Shown piece by piece: positions 36,635 through 44,747 of a DNA stretch of 64,000 bases. Below the pieces are notes generated by a model, which was not told where the DNA came from, searched no databases, and saw only the letters and a list, made by a program, of their open reading frames with translations. The DNA is from Pseudoalteromonas gelatinilytica (GTDB lineage Bacteria; Pseudomonadota; Gammaproteobacteria; Enterobacterales; Alteromonadaceae), in NCBI RefSeq assembly GCF_001641615.1, contig NZ_LRRU01000018.1, positions 248,001 to 312,000 on the forward strand, in the 5' to 3' direction. Position 1 is the stretch's first letter; each line of letters opens with the position of its first letter. A program made the position numbers and the translations under genes.

Positions 36635-36650
36635 ATGTAGCAAAATGTAC
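36635..36650 (-). promoter_or_regulatory. Third, inverted copy of the protease promoter motif
   Basis: On the minus strand it reads GTACATTTTGCTACAT, close to GTACAAAATGCTACAC found ahead of both proteases. It lies 112 bases after the stop of protease 2 and 205 bases before the MipA-family start. Confidence 0.4.
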
Positions 36651-36753
36651 AAGCTATTTTATATTTTTTTCAGTGTGTTAGTTTGAATGTGGGGCGTAAA
36701 TCAGCTGTCTACGCCGTTTTGTTGGTCAAAAAAATTATACAATAAAGCGCGCA

Positions 36754-36768
36754 AACGATATGATCGTT
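36754..36768. promoter_or_regulatory. Dyad AACGAT-ATG-ATCGTT upstream of the MipA-family gene
   Basis: Perfect 6-bp arms with a 3-bp centre, 87 bases before the start codon. It is a candidate operator, perhaps for the neighbouring OmpR-type regulator. Confidence 0.35.
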
Positions 36769-36854
36769 CCCGATTGGGTAAAGACTAAATAGTTTTTAGT
36801 AGTATAGAGTTGTCATAATAATTCTTAATTATGACATAAAGGTGAATTGCGTTA

Positions 36855-37697
36855 ATGAAGAAATTGTTTGGCTTAGTGTGTTGTTTATCTGCATCAACTG
36901 CGTTTGCGCAGGCTGATATTAAACAGCAACAATTAATTAAAAAGTCGACAATCCATGCCAGCATCACAGTGGGTTACGGGGGCATTGAGAACCCGGTACT
37001 TGATGCCGATGATGTCACTTCGCCAATCCTGCCAAGCTTTGCTTATTATGGTGATAACTGGTATTTCGATGACTTTTCTTTAGGCTACAGCCTCTATGAA
37101 ACAGAGAACTTTTACGTTGATTTACTGGGGCGCTTTAATGATGATGGCTTTTTCTTTGAGCTGGATGGGGTAGATAAACTCTATGCCACCGGTGTTGTTC
37201 GTTCGAGCTCTGGGCGACCGGCATTACCCACCGCATCACCGATTAACCTAACACCTATAGAGCGTGACCTTTCTTACATGGCGGGGCTGTCATCTGCGGT
37301 AAACGTCTTCGATGCAATGTGGTTAAGTGCAGCCTATGTCCATGATGTAACCAATGTTCATAATGGTTATGAAATCCTGCTAAACGGCTATCAAGTATTT
37401 GAACTGTTTTCTGGTACTGCTGGCATTGAGGCGGGCATTAATTACAAAAATGAAGAGCTGATCGATTATTACTACACGGTGAGTCCATCAGAAAGCAAAA
37501 CCCGTTTACTAAGCTACAACTTAGAAAGTGCCACTAACTATTATTTAAAAGTAAGTTACGAATTCCCTATTAGCGATAGTTTCACGCTTGATTTCAAACT
37601 CAAACATACATGGCTTGATAGCAACTTAGCTAACTCACACATGATCAATAAAAATGGTTACTTCTCAGGTTTTACAGGTATTACTTACCACTTTTAG
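36855..37697 (+). CDS. MipA/OmpV-family outer-membrane protein
   Basis: 280 residues: a signal peptide (about 1-18, AFA-Q), then alternating beta strands of a barrel, ending in the outer-membrane signature TGITYHF with a terminal Phe. Motifs such as ITVGYGGIENP and YFDDFSLGYSLYETENF fit the MipA/OmpV family, whose members act as scaffolds for murein enzymes or as outer-membrane porins. It is convergent with, and overlaps by 17 bases, the kinase gene of the adjacent two-component operon, which probably regulates it. Confidence 0.88.
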   Translation: MKKLFGLVCCLSASTAFAQADIKQQQLIKKSTIHASITVGYGGIENPVLDADDVTSPILPSFAYYGDNWYFDDFSLGYSLYETENFYVDLLGRFNDDGFFFELDGVDKLYATGVVRSSSGRPALPTASPINLTPIERDLSYMAGLSSAVNVFDAMWLSAAYVHDVTNVHNGYEILLNGYQVFELFSGTAGIEAGINYKNEELIDYYYTVSPSESKTRLLSYNLESATNYYLKVSYEFPISDSFTLDFKLKHTWLDSNLANSHMINKNGYFSGFTGITYHF

Positions 37698-38871
37698 GCC
37701 AGCGAATGGTGATCTCTGCACCGCCTGTTTGTGAGCTGTTAGCTAAGCTAATTTTACCGCCATGCCAGCTGGCAATACGATGCACGATATAAAGTCCCAA
37801 TCCATAGCCACTCGCAAGCTTATCTCCTTCACCTTGTTTAAAAGGTTCAATGAGCGCATCCGCATTAATTGGTAAGCCAGGTCCATCATCAGTAATGCTT
37901 ATAAAGTAATAGCCTGCTTGTTCTGCACTGCTTATATAAATAGTGTTTTTTGCGTATTTTGTGGCGTTGATCAGTAAGTTTTGTACTGCAATAGCCATAA
38001 AGCTTGCTTCGCAATAGGCTGTCTCTACCTCAAGGGATGGCGTAAATTTAAGTTCTTTGTATAAATCAAATTTAGCAATTTCTGTGTTGATCAGTTTAGT
38101 TAAGTTAACTTTCTCTTGATTAAACACACTTTGTTGGTGCTCTAAGCGAGCGAACGATAGGTATTGCTCCAAGCGTAATTCAATCTCATCAATATCGCGT
38201 TCTATTTGGCTACTTTCTTGCGATTCCAAATCGGCAATCGATAAAGCAAAGCGCATTCGGGTAAGGGGCGTGCGAATTTCATGGGAAATAATACGAGATA
38301 GGTCGTTATGTAGCTGAACAAATTTATTGATGCGTTCAGACATATGGGTGAAGGTGCTAGCTAATGGCGCAATGGATGAGTTAGGTTTTATATCAAGCTC
38401 TATCCGTTGCGGTTTTTTGCTGAAGCGGTAAGCTGCGCGTTGTAATAGGCTTAAATCACGAAAGACCGGGCGAATGAACAACAAAATCATCGCGCCAAGT
38501 AAAAAGTAAAAGGCAAAAAATGCAAACCAGTCAGTCTTTGCTTGAGAAATCAAAGAAATGGGGCCAACTTTTTGGATGCTGCCATTACTTCCTTTTAAGT
38601 ATATAAACTGCTGATTGTTTTCGGTGACGCTGATAATGCCATCTTTATCGAAACTGGCTTGTAATGAATTAGGTAATACAAGCTCATTTTGATTAAAGGA
38701 GCTGATCCTCGTTTCTTTTTGTTCTGCAATTTTCGCAAGCTCTGCGACACTGATTTGTACGCTGGGGATCTGTTCAGAAAAAAACTGATTATAAAGCTGG
38801 CCAAAAGCTAAAACTAAAGCAATTAAGCTTACTGTGATAATTAAATAGAGCTTAAAAAATTGCTGCTTCAT
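37681..38871 (-). CDS. Sensor histidine kinase of the MipA/DUF3019 locus
   Basis: 396 residues with two membrane helices (about 7-27 and 108-130) around a ~80-residue periplasmic domain. HAMP is followed by the phospho-acceptor helix ISHEIRTPLTRM and a HATPase domain with DDGPGLP and GYGLGLYIV. It is the last gene of a three-gene operon and overlaps the response regulator by 4 bases. Its small sensor domain suggests an envelope or ion signal (inference). Confidence 0.9.
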   Translation of the reverse strand: MKQQFFKLYLIITVSLIALVLAFGQLYNQFFSEQIPSVQISVAELAKIAEQKETRISSFNQNELVLPNSLQASFDKDGIISVTENNQQFIYLKGSNGSIQKVGPISLISQAKTDWFAFFAFYFLLGAMILLFIRPVFRDLSLLQRAAYRFSKKPQRIELDIKPNSSIAPLASTFTHMSERINKFVQLHNDLSRIISHEIRTPLTRMRFALSIADLESQESSQIERDIDEIELRLEQYLSFARLEHQQSVFNQEKVNLTKLINTEIAKFDLYKELKFTPSLEVETAYCEASFMAIAVQNLLINATKYAKNTIYISSAEQAGYYFISITDDGPGLPINADALIEPFKQGEGDKLASGYGLGLYIVHRIASWHGGKISLANSSQTGGAEITIRWPKSGK

Positions 38872-39557
38872 ATTTTTGAAATATCCAAGCTGTATCCTTT
38901 ACCTCGTACAGACTTGATATCTAACGCTTCTTTTTGATCGCTAATGGTTTCTTTAAGCTTTTTGCGTAAACGGCTAATTTTTAAATCAATCGCTCGGTCA
39001 AGTCCGTCATACTCACGGCCAATAACATGTTTGAATAAGACTTCGCGAGAAACTGGTTGTGGGGTATTTTTAGCAAGGTAAGCAATGATTTCAAATTCAC
39101 TTTCGTTGAGATTCAACGCTGTGTTATGAAAGTAGATATCGCGTTTTTTAGTATCGATACGCAAAATGTCAATTTGGTGTGAAAAGTTATCTTGGCCAAC
39201 GGTGTGGGCAATAATCGTTTTTATCTTGGCGAGTAACAGTTCAGGCTTAATGGGTTTTACAAGGTAGTCGTAAGCACCTAGGTTTAAGCCCTTAATTTGT
39301 GATTGCACAGAATCCAGCGCCGTTAGAAAAATGACAGGGCAACTGTATTTTTCTTTCAATTGAGAAATTAACTCAAAACCATTGCCATCCGGTAGCATCA
39401 CATCACAGATAATCAGTGATGGCATGAAGGTGATTTCACTGCTACGGTACGCCTCAGCAGTATTAAATACATCTATGGTATAGCCATGCTTTAACAAAAA
39501 CGTTTGAATTAAGCTTGCTAATTTCACATCATCTTCAATTAAAAAAATATGCTGCAT
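38868..39557 (-). CDS. OmpR-family response regulator of the MipA/DUF3019 locus
   Basis: 229 residues. The receiver has acidic residues E8-D9-D10, phospho-acceptor D52 in LIICDVMLPDGNG, and a conserved K in YLVKPIKPE. The winged-helix domain (about 130-229) contains DRAIDLKISRLRKKL and the final RGKGYSL. It is in the middle of the operon DUF3019-regulator-kinase, with overlapping stops and starts on both sides. A likely target is the convergent MipA-family gene. Confidence 0.92.
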   Translation of the reverse strand: MQHIFLIEDDVKLASLIQTFLLKHGYTIDVFNTAEAYRSSEITFMPSLIICDVMLPDGNGFELISQLKEKYSCPVIFLTALDSVQSQIKGLNLGAYDYLVKPIKPELLLAKIKTIIAHTVGQDNFSHQIDILRIDTKKRDIYFHNTALNLNESEFEIIAYLAKNTPQPVSREVLFKHVIGREYDGLDRAIDLKISRLRKKLKETISDQKEALDIKSVRGKGYSLDISKI

Positions 39558-39958
39558 TATAAACTCCAGCCAAAGCGCCGTTTTATACGGTAATCTTTAG
39601 CTTCATAGCTTGCTATTGACAGTAGTTGTTGCTTAACAACTTGATTGTTCAATGGATTAATTAATTTGACCGTCAGCGGATGCTCAGTCTTAATCGTTAA
39701 TTTCTCGACAATTAAACCACCTTGTTTGTAACACTGCGTATAGTGTGGACGCTGAGTTATCTCTAAACAAAGCTCTTTAAAGGGAGCAACACGAAAATGA
39801 ATCTGTATATTAAATTCACAGGCTTTTTGTTTCGCGTCTGTCACACACACCGTGGGAGAGACTTTAAAAAAAGGTTGCTCGGGATTGTCATCACTTAAGC
39901 AAAGCGACGAAAAACAAAGACAAAAAAACAGTAATAGCCAACTTAATCGGTTTATCAT
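39557..39958 (-). CDS. DUF3019-family exported protein
   Basis: 133 residues with a signal peptide (about 1-21) and a compact beta domain carrying four mature-part cysteines (in SPTVCVTD, KACEFNI, KELCLEI and YTQCYKQ), probably in two disulfides. DUF3019 proteins are commonly found next to two-component genes and MipA-family genes in Alteromonadales, as here. It leads the operon and overlaps the regulator start by one base. A periplasmic accessory or sensing role is possible but unproven. Confidence 0.8.
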   Translation of the reverse strand: MINRLSWLLLFFCLCFSSLCLSDDNPEQPFFKVSPTVCVTDAKQKACEFNIQIHFRVAPFKELCLEITQRPHYTQCYKQGGLIVEKLTIKTEHPLTVKLINPLNNQVVKQQLLSIASYEAKDYRIKRRFGWSL

Positions 39959-40497
39959 TTAACCAAGTCTCTGTTTTTTAATAGTCTTTTTTTCAAAGTA
40001 ACAATAACCATCGAAAGTTGATGTAACCCGCCCAACTCACTTTGAGTACTCATTTGTATGCCGCTTATTATAATTATTATTTATGCAGCCTATGAGTGGC
40101 GATTACACGATAAAAAAGCGGGTCTATCATACCTTATTTATCGTTATAGCTACAAATAGGTGCTATGCAAAGCCAGTATTTTCAGCCTATTGGCGTATTT
40201 TTTTATTGCTCTAAAGTTAGCTTGTTGTTTTAAAAAGAAAACTGAATTTATATTTAGTTTTAGCTAATAGTTTTTCACTATCTTTTAGTCGGGCATAAGT
40301 GTTTACTATTCTGGGTTATTTGTTAATTGTTTCGTACAAATTGATACAATTTAAATTTTCCCTATCGAAACCACTATTTTAGCTGATGTAATTTAACATT
40401 TGCTGAGTACGTGATTAATAATTAACAGATTCGACCTCTATTTTCATTTTATCTGGTAGTATAGTTAGGTTATAAGTAGTTTAAGCAGTGAACAATT
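39959..40497. other. 539-bp AT-rich intergenic region
   Basis: It carries the promoters of the divergent DUF3019 operon and DUF3581 gene. A TATAGT at 40460-40465 is a possible -10 for the latter. Apart from one 33-codon open frame (40058-40159), I see nothing gene-like and no tRNA-like fold. Confidence 0.6.
40058..40159 (+). CDS. Possible 33-residue membrane peptide
   Basis: ATG to TAG, encoding a hydrophobic start (MPLIIIIIYAAYEW) and a basic second half (RLHDKKAG, then aromatic residues and lysine). The topology would suit a single-pass small membrane protein. There is no good ribosome site and no family is recognised, so this may be chance in AT-rich DNA. Confidence 0.2.
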   Translation: MPLIIIIIYAAYEWRLHDKKAGLSYLIYRYSYK

Positions 40498-41199
40498 ATG
40501 TTAAGTCCTTATTATCAGCAACATGCTGATTACGTTTCTATCTCACGTGAACAAGGCTGTCGTTTCGCCAAGTTAGTGGCTGATGATTTCAATCCGTTAC
40601 ACGATAAAGATGCTAAAAAGTTTTGTGTGCCGGGCGATTTACTTTTTTCGCTGGTTTTAAACCGCTATGGCATCAGTGAAAAAATGGAATTCACGTTTGC
40701 AGGTATGGTTGATGAAAATTCAAAGCTGACTTTCCCTGAAGGTGCTGATGAATTTGCGATCACCGATGGCGAAAAAGTCATGTTAAAAGTGAAACGTGAA
40801 GGCGCTGTTAGCAAGTGCCCTGAGTTAACAAATAGCTTAATCAAAAACTATGTTGAGTTCTCTGGCACGACCTTCCCGCATGTTATCATTCCATTGATGG
40901 GTAAGCAGGATGTGATGATCAACCCAGCGCGTCCAATGGTGATTTACGAATCAATGCTGATTAACCTTGATCGCCTTGATATCAGTGCACCTGAATTACA
41001 ATTTGCTGAGCCTGATTTTGAGTTTACGGGCAAACGCGGCAAAATTACGCTTCGCTTTGATCTGTTAGAAAATGGTGAGAAAGTAGGTTCAGGTGAAAAG
41101 CATATGCTTGTATCTGGCATTCGTGATTATTGCCAAGCAACGGTTGATGACTTAATTAGTTTTTATAATCAACGTAAAGAATCACTTAAACCGGTGTAG
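40498..41199 (+). CDS. DUF3581-family protein (hotdog/MaoC-like)
   Basis: 233 residues, cytosolic. The segment SREQGCRFAKLVADDFNPLH followed by CVPGDLLFSLVL resembles the substrate pocket of MaoC-type hotdog proteins, where DxNPxH is catalytic. The family is restricted mostly to marine gammaproteobacteria, and its reaction is unknown. It is a single gene with its own terminator. Confidence 0.82.
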   Translation: MLSPYYQQHADYVSISREQGCRFAKLVADDFNPLHDKDAKKFCVPGDLLFSLVLNRYGISEKMEFTFAGMVDENSKLTFPEGADEFAITDGEKVMLKVKREGAVSKCPELTNSLIKNYVEFSGTTFPHVIIPLMGKQDVMINPARPMVIYESMLINLDRLDISAPELQFAEPDFEFTGKRGKITLRFDLLENGEKVGSGEKHMLVSGIRDYCQATVDDLISFYNQRKESLKPV

Positions 41200-41215
41200 T
41201 CATTACAGATTGTAT

Positions 41216-41240
41216 AAAGGGCGCTTATTGCGCCTTTTTT
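41216..41240 (+). terminator. Intrinsic terminator of the DUF3581 gene
   Basis: AAAGGGCGC, loop TTATT, GCGCCTTT with one bulged G, followed by T residues. Confidence 0.85.
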
Positions 41241-41294
41241 GTTGCTGATGTTCCGCGTACAATAGCGCTTTTATAGCTAAATGTACTTCAGACT

Positions 41295-42530
41295 ATGTCA
41301 GCAGCGACCTTTTCAGAATTAAATCTTGCCCCTGCATTGCTAACAGCCTTGCAAGAAGAGAACTATCACACTCCTACAGCAATTCAAGCGCAAACAATCC
41401 CCCTTATTTTAGCGGGTGCTGATGTAATGGGTAGTGCACAAACGGGAACGGGCAAAACCGCCGCGTTTGTTTTACCACTACTACACAATTTGTTATCTGC
41501 TGAAGTACTTCCAGATGCTGTCAAAGTCCTAATTTTAACACCAACCCGAGAGCTCGCTCAGCAAGTATTTGCAAGTGTAGAGCGCTATGCTGTGCATACG
41601 GAAATAAAAGCAGCACTGGCTTATGGCGGCGCCAGTATTGGCCCACAAATTAAAGCCATAAAAGGGGCGCAGGTCGTCGTTGCAACACCTGGGCGCTTAC
41701 TTGACCATGTGATCAAAGGCAGTATTAAACTTTCAAGTATCAATGCCTTGGTATTCGATGAAGCTGATCGCATGCTTGATATGGGCTTTATTGACGAAAT
41801 TAAACGTATCTTGCGCCATGTGCCAAAAGAGCGTCAAACCTTACTTTTTTCAGCCACATTTGACGACAGCATCTTTAAACTCAGTAAGCAGTTATTAAAT
41901 GATCCTAAACTAGTTGAAGTGAATAAACGCAATTCAGCAGCGGTTGAAGTTGAGCAGCTAGTTTATGCGGTTGATGAAGACCGTAAGCGTGAGCTGGTAT
42001 CACATATGATTGGCATGAAAAATTGGCAGCAAGTACTGATATTCACTCGCACTAAGCAAACCGCTGATGTGCTTGCGAAAGAAATGTGTAAAGACGGCTT
42101 AAAAACCGAATCTATTCATGGTGATAAGAGCCAAGGTGCGCGCGATAAAGCACTGCAAAATTTTAAATCAGGTGCGACAAGAGTACTGGTTGCGACAGAT
42201 GTTGCTGCGCGTGGTCTTGATATTGCCTCACTCAAGTATGTGATTAACTATGAGTTGCCTTATGTGGCTGAGGACTACGTACACCGTATTGGTCGAACAG
42301 GACGTGCTGGCGAGAAAGGGATGGCGATGTCGCTGGTTAGCATCGATGAGCAGTGGCTATTGGACGAAATAGATATCTTACTCGATACAAGACTCACGCC
42401 GCAGTGGTTACCAGGCTATGAGCCAGATTTAACCAAAGAGCCAAAGCAAGTTCGTAAAAATACGAATAAGGCACGTCGCTCTCGTGATAAAAAACGTATT
42501 TTAGGGCAAAAAAGTAGGAGACGTTCCTAA
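41295..42530 (+). CDS. DEAD-box RNA helicase (RhlE-like)
   Basis: 411 residues with all helicase motifs: the Q motif around TPTAIQAQTIP, Walker A AQTGTGKT, PTRELAQQ, TPGRLLD, DEADRMLD, SATFDD, ATDVAARGLD and HRIGRTGRAG. A short, very basic C-terminal tail (KARRSRDKKRILGQKSRRRS) probably binds RNA. Its likely roles are ribosome assembly or cold-phase RNA remodelling. It fits the RhlE subgroup best, but exact orthology is not claimed. Confidence 0.92.
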   Translation: MSAATFSELNLAPALLTALQEENYHTPTAIQAQTIPLILAGADVMGSAQTGTGKTAAFVLPLLHNLLSAEVLPDAVKVLILTPTRELAQQVFASVERYAVHTEIKAALAYGGASIGPQIKAIKGAQVVVATPGRLLDHVIKGSIKLSSINALVFDEADRMLDMGFIDEIKRILRHVPKERQTLLFSATFDDSIFKLSKQLLNDPKLVEVNKRNSAAVEVEQLVYAVDEDRKRELVSHMIGMKNWQQVLIFTRTKQTADVLAKEMCKDGLKTESIHGDKSQGARDKALQNFKSGATRVLVATDVAARGLDIASLKYVINYELPYVAEDYVHRIGRTGRAGEKGMAMSLVSIDEQWLLDEIDILLDTRLTPQWLPGYEPDLTKEPKQVRKNTNKARRSRDKKRILGQKSRRRS

Positions 42531-42578
42531 ATCTGGCATATATTTATACTACCCTCCGGCTAAAGTTGAGAGTTTAGT

Positions 42579-43547
42579 ATGTTAGAAGAGAATAAATGGA
42601 CGTTCCGCCGCGCTGATAAACAGTTCTCCTTAGAAAAGTGGCAGAAAACAATTGATCTCATGACCGAGCTGTTTTCTGCTCCCGCAGGCTTCATCGTTCA
42701 TAAAACAGATGATGTCTATCGCATTATCGTTTCCAGTGAGCAGCAAGAAAACCCTTACGATGCAGGGGCTGAATTAAGCGCTGACGATAATATTTTTTGC
42801 AAAAAAGTACTGCGTGATATGGCACCGCTCTATGTTGATCATGCCAGCCAAGATAGTCAATGGGATGACAGCCCGCTGGTAAAAGATGGCTTTGAGTCTT
42901 ATCTTGGGGTGCCCATTAGTTGGCCAAGTGGTGATCCGTTTGGCACCTTTTGCGTTATGGATTTTAAACAAACCCATTACCAACCTAGCTTTTTAGAGTT
43001 AATCGAGCAGCTTCGCGATATGGTTGAAGATGACCTTGCACTGTTAGACAACTTTACGCAGATGCGTGAAATTGCCATGCTTGATTCACTGACCAATATT
43101 TATAATCGCCGTGCAATAGACCTGCTTTGCCAACATAAATTAAATATATCGAAACGTCTTGGTTTTGATATTAGTTGTTTATTTATCGATATAAACAGTT
43201 TTAAACCACTCAATGATACGTATGGTCATGAAGTGGGCGATCTCGCACTGATTTGTTTAGCTGACACGATGAAAGAATGCCTACGTGAAACCGATATTAT
43301 CGGCCGCCTAGGGGGCGATGAGTTTATTGCGTTATTGCAAGTTCAGCCCGGTGATTGCATAGACAGCATCGCTGATAAGCTCAATACCACTTTCCAAGTG
43401 AATTTAGAGAAGCGTGGCATTCCTGTCACGAGTTTAAGTATTGGCTCAGGGGTAATAGCTCAGCCAAAAGAAAACTTTGCTGAGCTATTAAAACGAGCAG
43501 ATGAAGATATGTATGAGAAAAAGCAAGCCTCTAAGGCAGCACGTTAA
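42579..43547 (+). CDS. GAF-GGDEF diguanylate cyclase
   Basis: 322 residues: an N-terminal GAF domain (about 15-150, with YLGVPISWPSGDPFGTFCV) and a GGDEF domain (about 160-318). The active site is GGDEF at 245-249, with an inhibitory site R236-E-T-D239 five residues before. It is soluble, so it probably senses a cytosolic ligand. It is convergent with the MTHFR-like gene, with a 4-base overlap. Confidence 0.9.
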   Translation: MLEENKWTFRRADKQFSLEKWQKTIDLMTELFSAPAGFIVHKTDDVYRIIVSSEQQENPYDAGAELSADDNIFCKKVLRDMAPLYVDHASQDSQWDDSPLVKDGFESYLGVPISWPSGDPFGTFCVMDFKQTHYQPSFLELIEQLRDMVEDDLALLDNFTQMREIAMLDSLTNIYNRRAIDLLCQHKLNISKRLGFDISCLFIDINSFKPLNDTYGHEVGDLALICLADTMKECLRETDIIGRLGGDEFIALLQVQPGDCIDSIADKLNTTFQVNLEKRGIPVTSLSIGSGVIAQPKENFAELLKRADEDMYEKKQASKAAR

Positions 43548-44509
43548 GCTATTTGCTTCTCAGCTAGGTTTAACTCCATGGTTGCTTTAAGTAAACGGTA
43601 AAGGTTAATTGACGCATCAATTTCTTCTTTACGGTTGGTTAAGCTCTCAATATTTAAACCTAGCGGTACATCTAAATGCGCGCAGCTTTGTAAAATTAAA
43701 TCGAGATTTTCGCGGCAGATACGCACTGATTCACTCAAGGTGTTTTCCGAATCTAACATACGGTATTTAGTCGCTTCTGGTACAGAAATACCTAACCACT
43801 CCATAAATTCCAAGGTCTTTTCACCACCACACGGGGTAAACGTTAGAATAATGCGTTTTGGTGTTGTGCCTTGTGCTTTACAGCTACGCGCATAGCTCGT
43901 GATCAAATCAATCGTCGCTTGGGCATTGTAAACGGCTTGCGAGATGAAAAACTTACAACCTTGTGCTGTTTTTTCAACTAAACGCTCATGTTCATTGCGT
44001 TTGCTGGCATGACGTTCGGCGATGGTAACGCCACCTAAAAACACATCACTGTCTTGCTTTGCTAAAGCTTTATACGCATCAGGTAGGCTCAATTTGATGT
44101 CACCATCAGATGATGGACTGCCTACTAGCACTAAGTTTTTTAGTTCAAAGTCATTGCGTGTTTCATTTAACCACTCACTAAATTCAGCTTCACCACGCTG
44201 AGCTACGCTTTTATATGTGATCACATCAAGTTGCGACAAGCTGCGTAGTAACTGACTGTATTCACGAGGATCGACAGTCTCTTTAAACGGAAAAGGACGG
44301 GGCTTTGCAATACGGCTACTTTCATCTTGAATGTCGTAGATGATTACACCGTCGTATTCAATTTCATGTAAACGACCAAGTAGCTTTTGGGCAATGGTCT
44401 CAAGCTGTGCTTTATCAGTACCTGACTTTGGTGGTGTGGTACCAATTAGGTAGACGCCTTGATTGGTGTCTTCAATTTTCTCTTGTAATGATAAAGCCAT
44501 AATCCTCAT
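43544..44509 (-). CDS. Methylenetetrahydrofolate reductase-like barrel protein
   Basis: 321 residues. The core follows the MTHFR/MetF TIM-barrel pattern: early strands YDGVIIYDIQDESSR, LVLVGSPSSDGDIKLSL, a GGVTIAERH strand, then CKFFISQAVYNAQ and a late RIILTFTPCG. In MetF the comparable stretch FFITQ contacts the flavin. The overall sequence is divergent from true MetF, so folate reduction is possible but not certain. ATG 44500 (nine bases in) is an alternative start behind a GAGG. Confidence 0.72.
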   Translation of the reverse strand: MRIMALSLQEKIEDTNQGVYLIGTTPPKSGTDKAQLETIAQKLLGRLHEIEYDGVIIYDIQDESSRIAKPRPFPFKETVDPREYSQLLRSLSQLDVITYKSVAQRGEAEFSEWLNETRNDFELKNLVLVGSPSSDGDIKLSLPDAYKALAKQDSDVFLGGVTIAERHASKRNEHERLVEKTAQGCKFFISQAVYNAQATIDLITSYARSCKAQGTTPKRIILTFTPCGGEKTLEFMEWLGISVPEATKYRMLDSENTLSESVRICRENLDLILQSCAHLDVPLGLNIESLTNRKEEIDASINLYRLLKATMELNLAEKQIA

Positions 44510-44747
44510 TCCAGCTCGTGCTAATGTCTATGACAAACAATATAGCAGCCATTTAGACGTCTAGATAGATTTTTTTCTTGAAAGTTTTTCAATCACTATG
44601 AATTTTACTCAAGTTGAATGCTGGGCGTTTCGCTAAATTGACACACCTGTTTACATAAATAATTGCGCTGACCCTCATATTTTCTGGCACTTTGATGCAT
44701 AATCAAGCAGCAATGAAGATGAGAAAAATAACTAACAAGGGAACATT

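Larger units (their letters stand above)
36573..36854. other. Intergenic region upstream of the MipA-family gene
   Basis: No coding frame is credible. It holds an inverted copy of the protease promoter motif at 36635-36650 and a dyad AACGAT-ATG-ATCGTT at 36754-36768. Confidence 0.6.

Noticed and set aside
25436..36854. Protease pair as part of a mobile island
   Set aside because: No integrase, transposase, tRNA junction or flanking repeats; composition is like the neighbours.
39959..40497. A tRNA or structured RNA in the long AT-rich gap
   Set aside because: No cloverleaf, no GC-rich stem pairs and no terminator-like end were found by eye.
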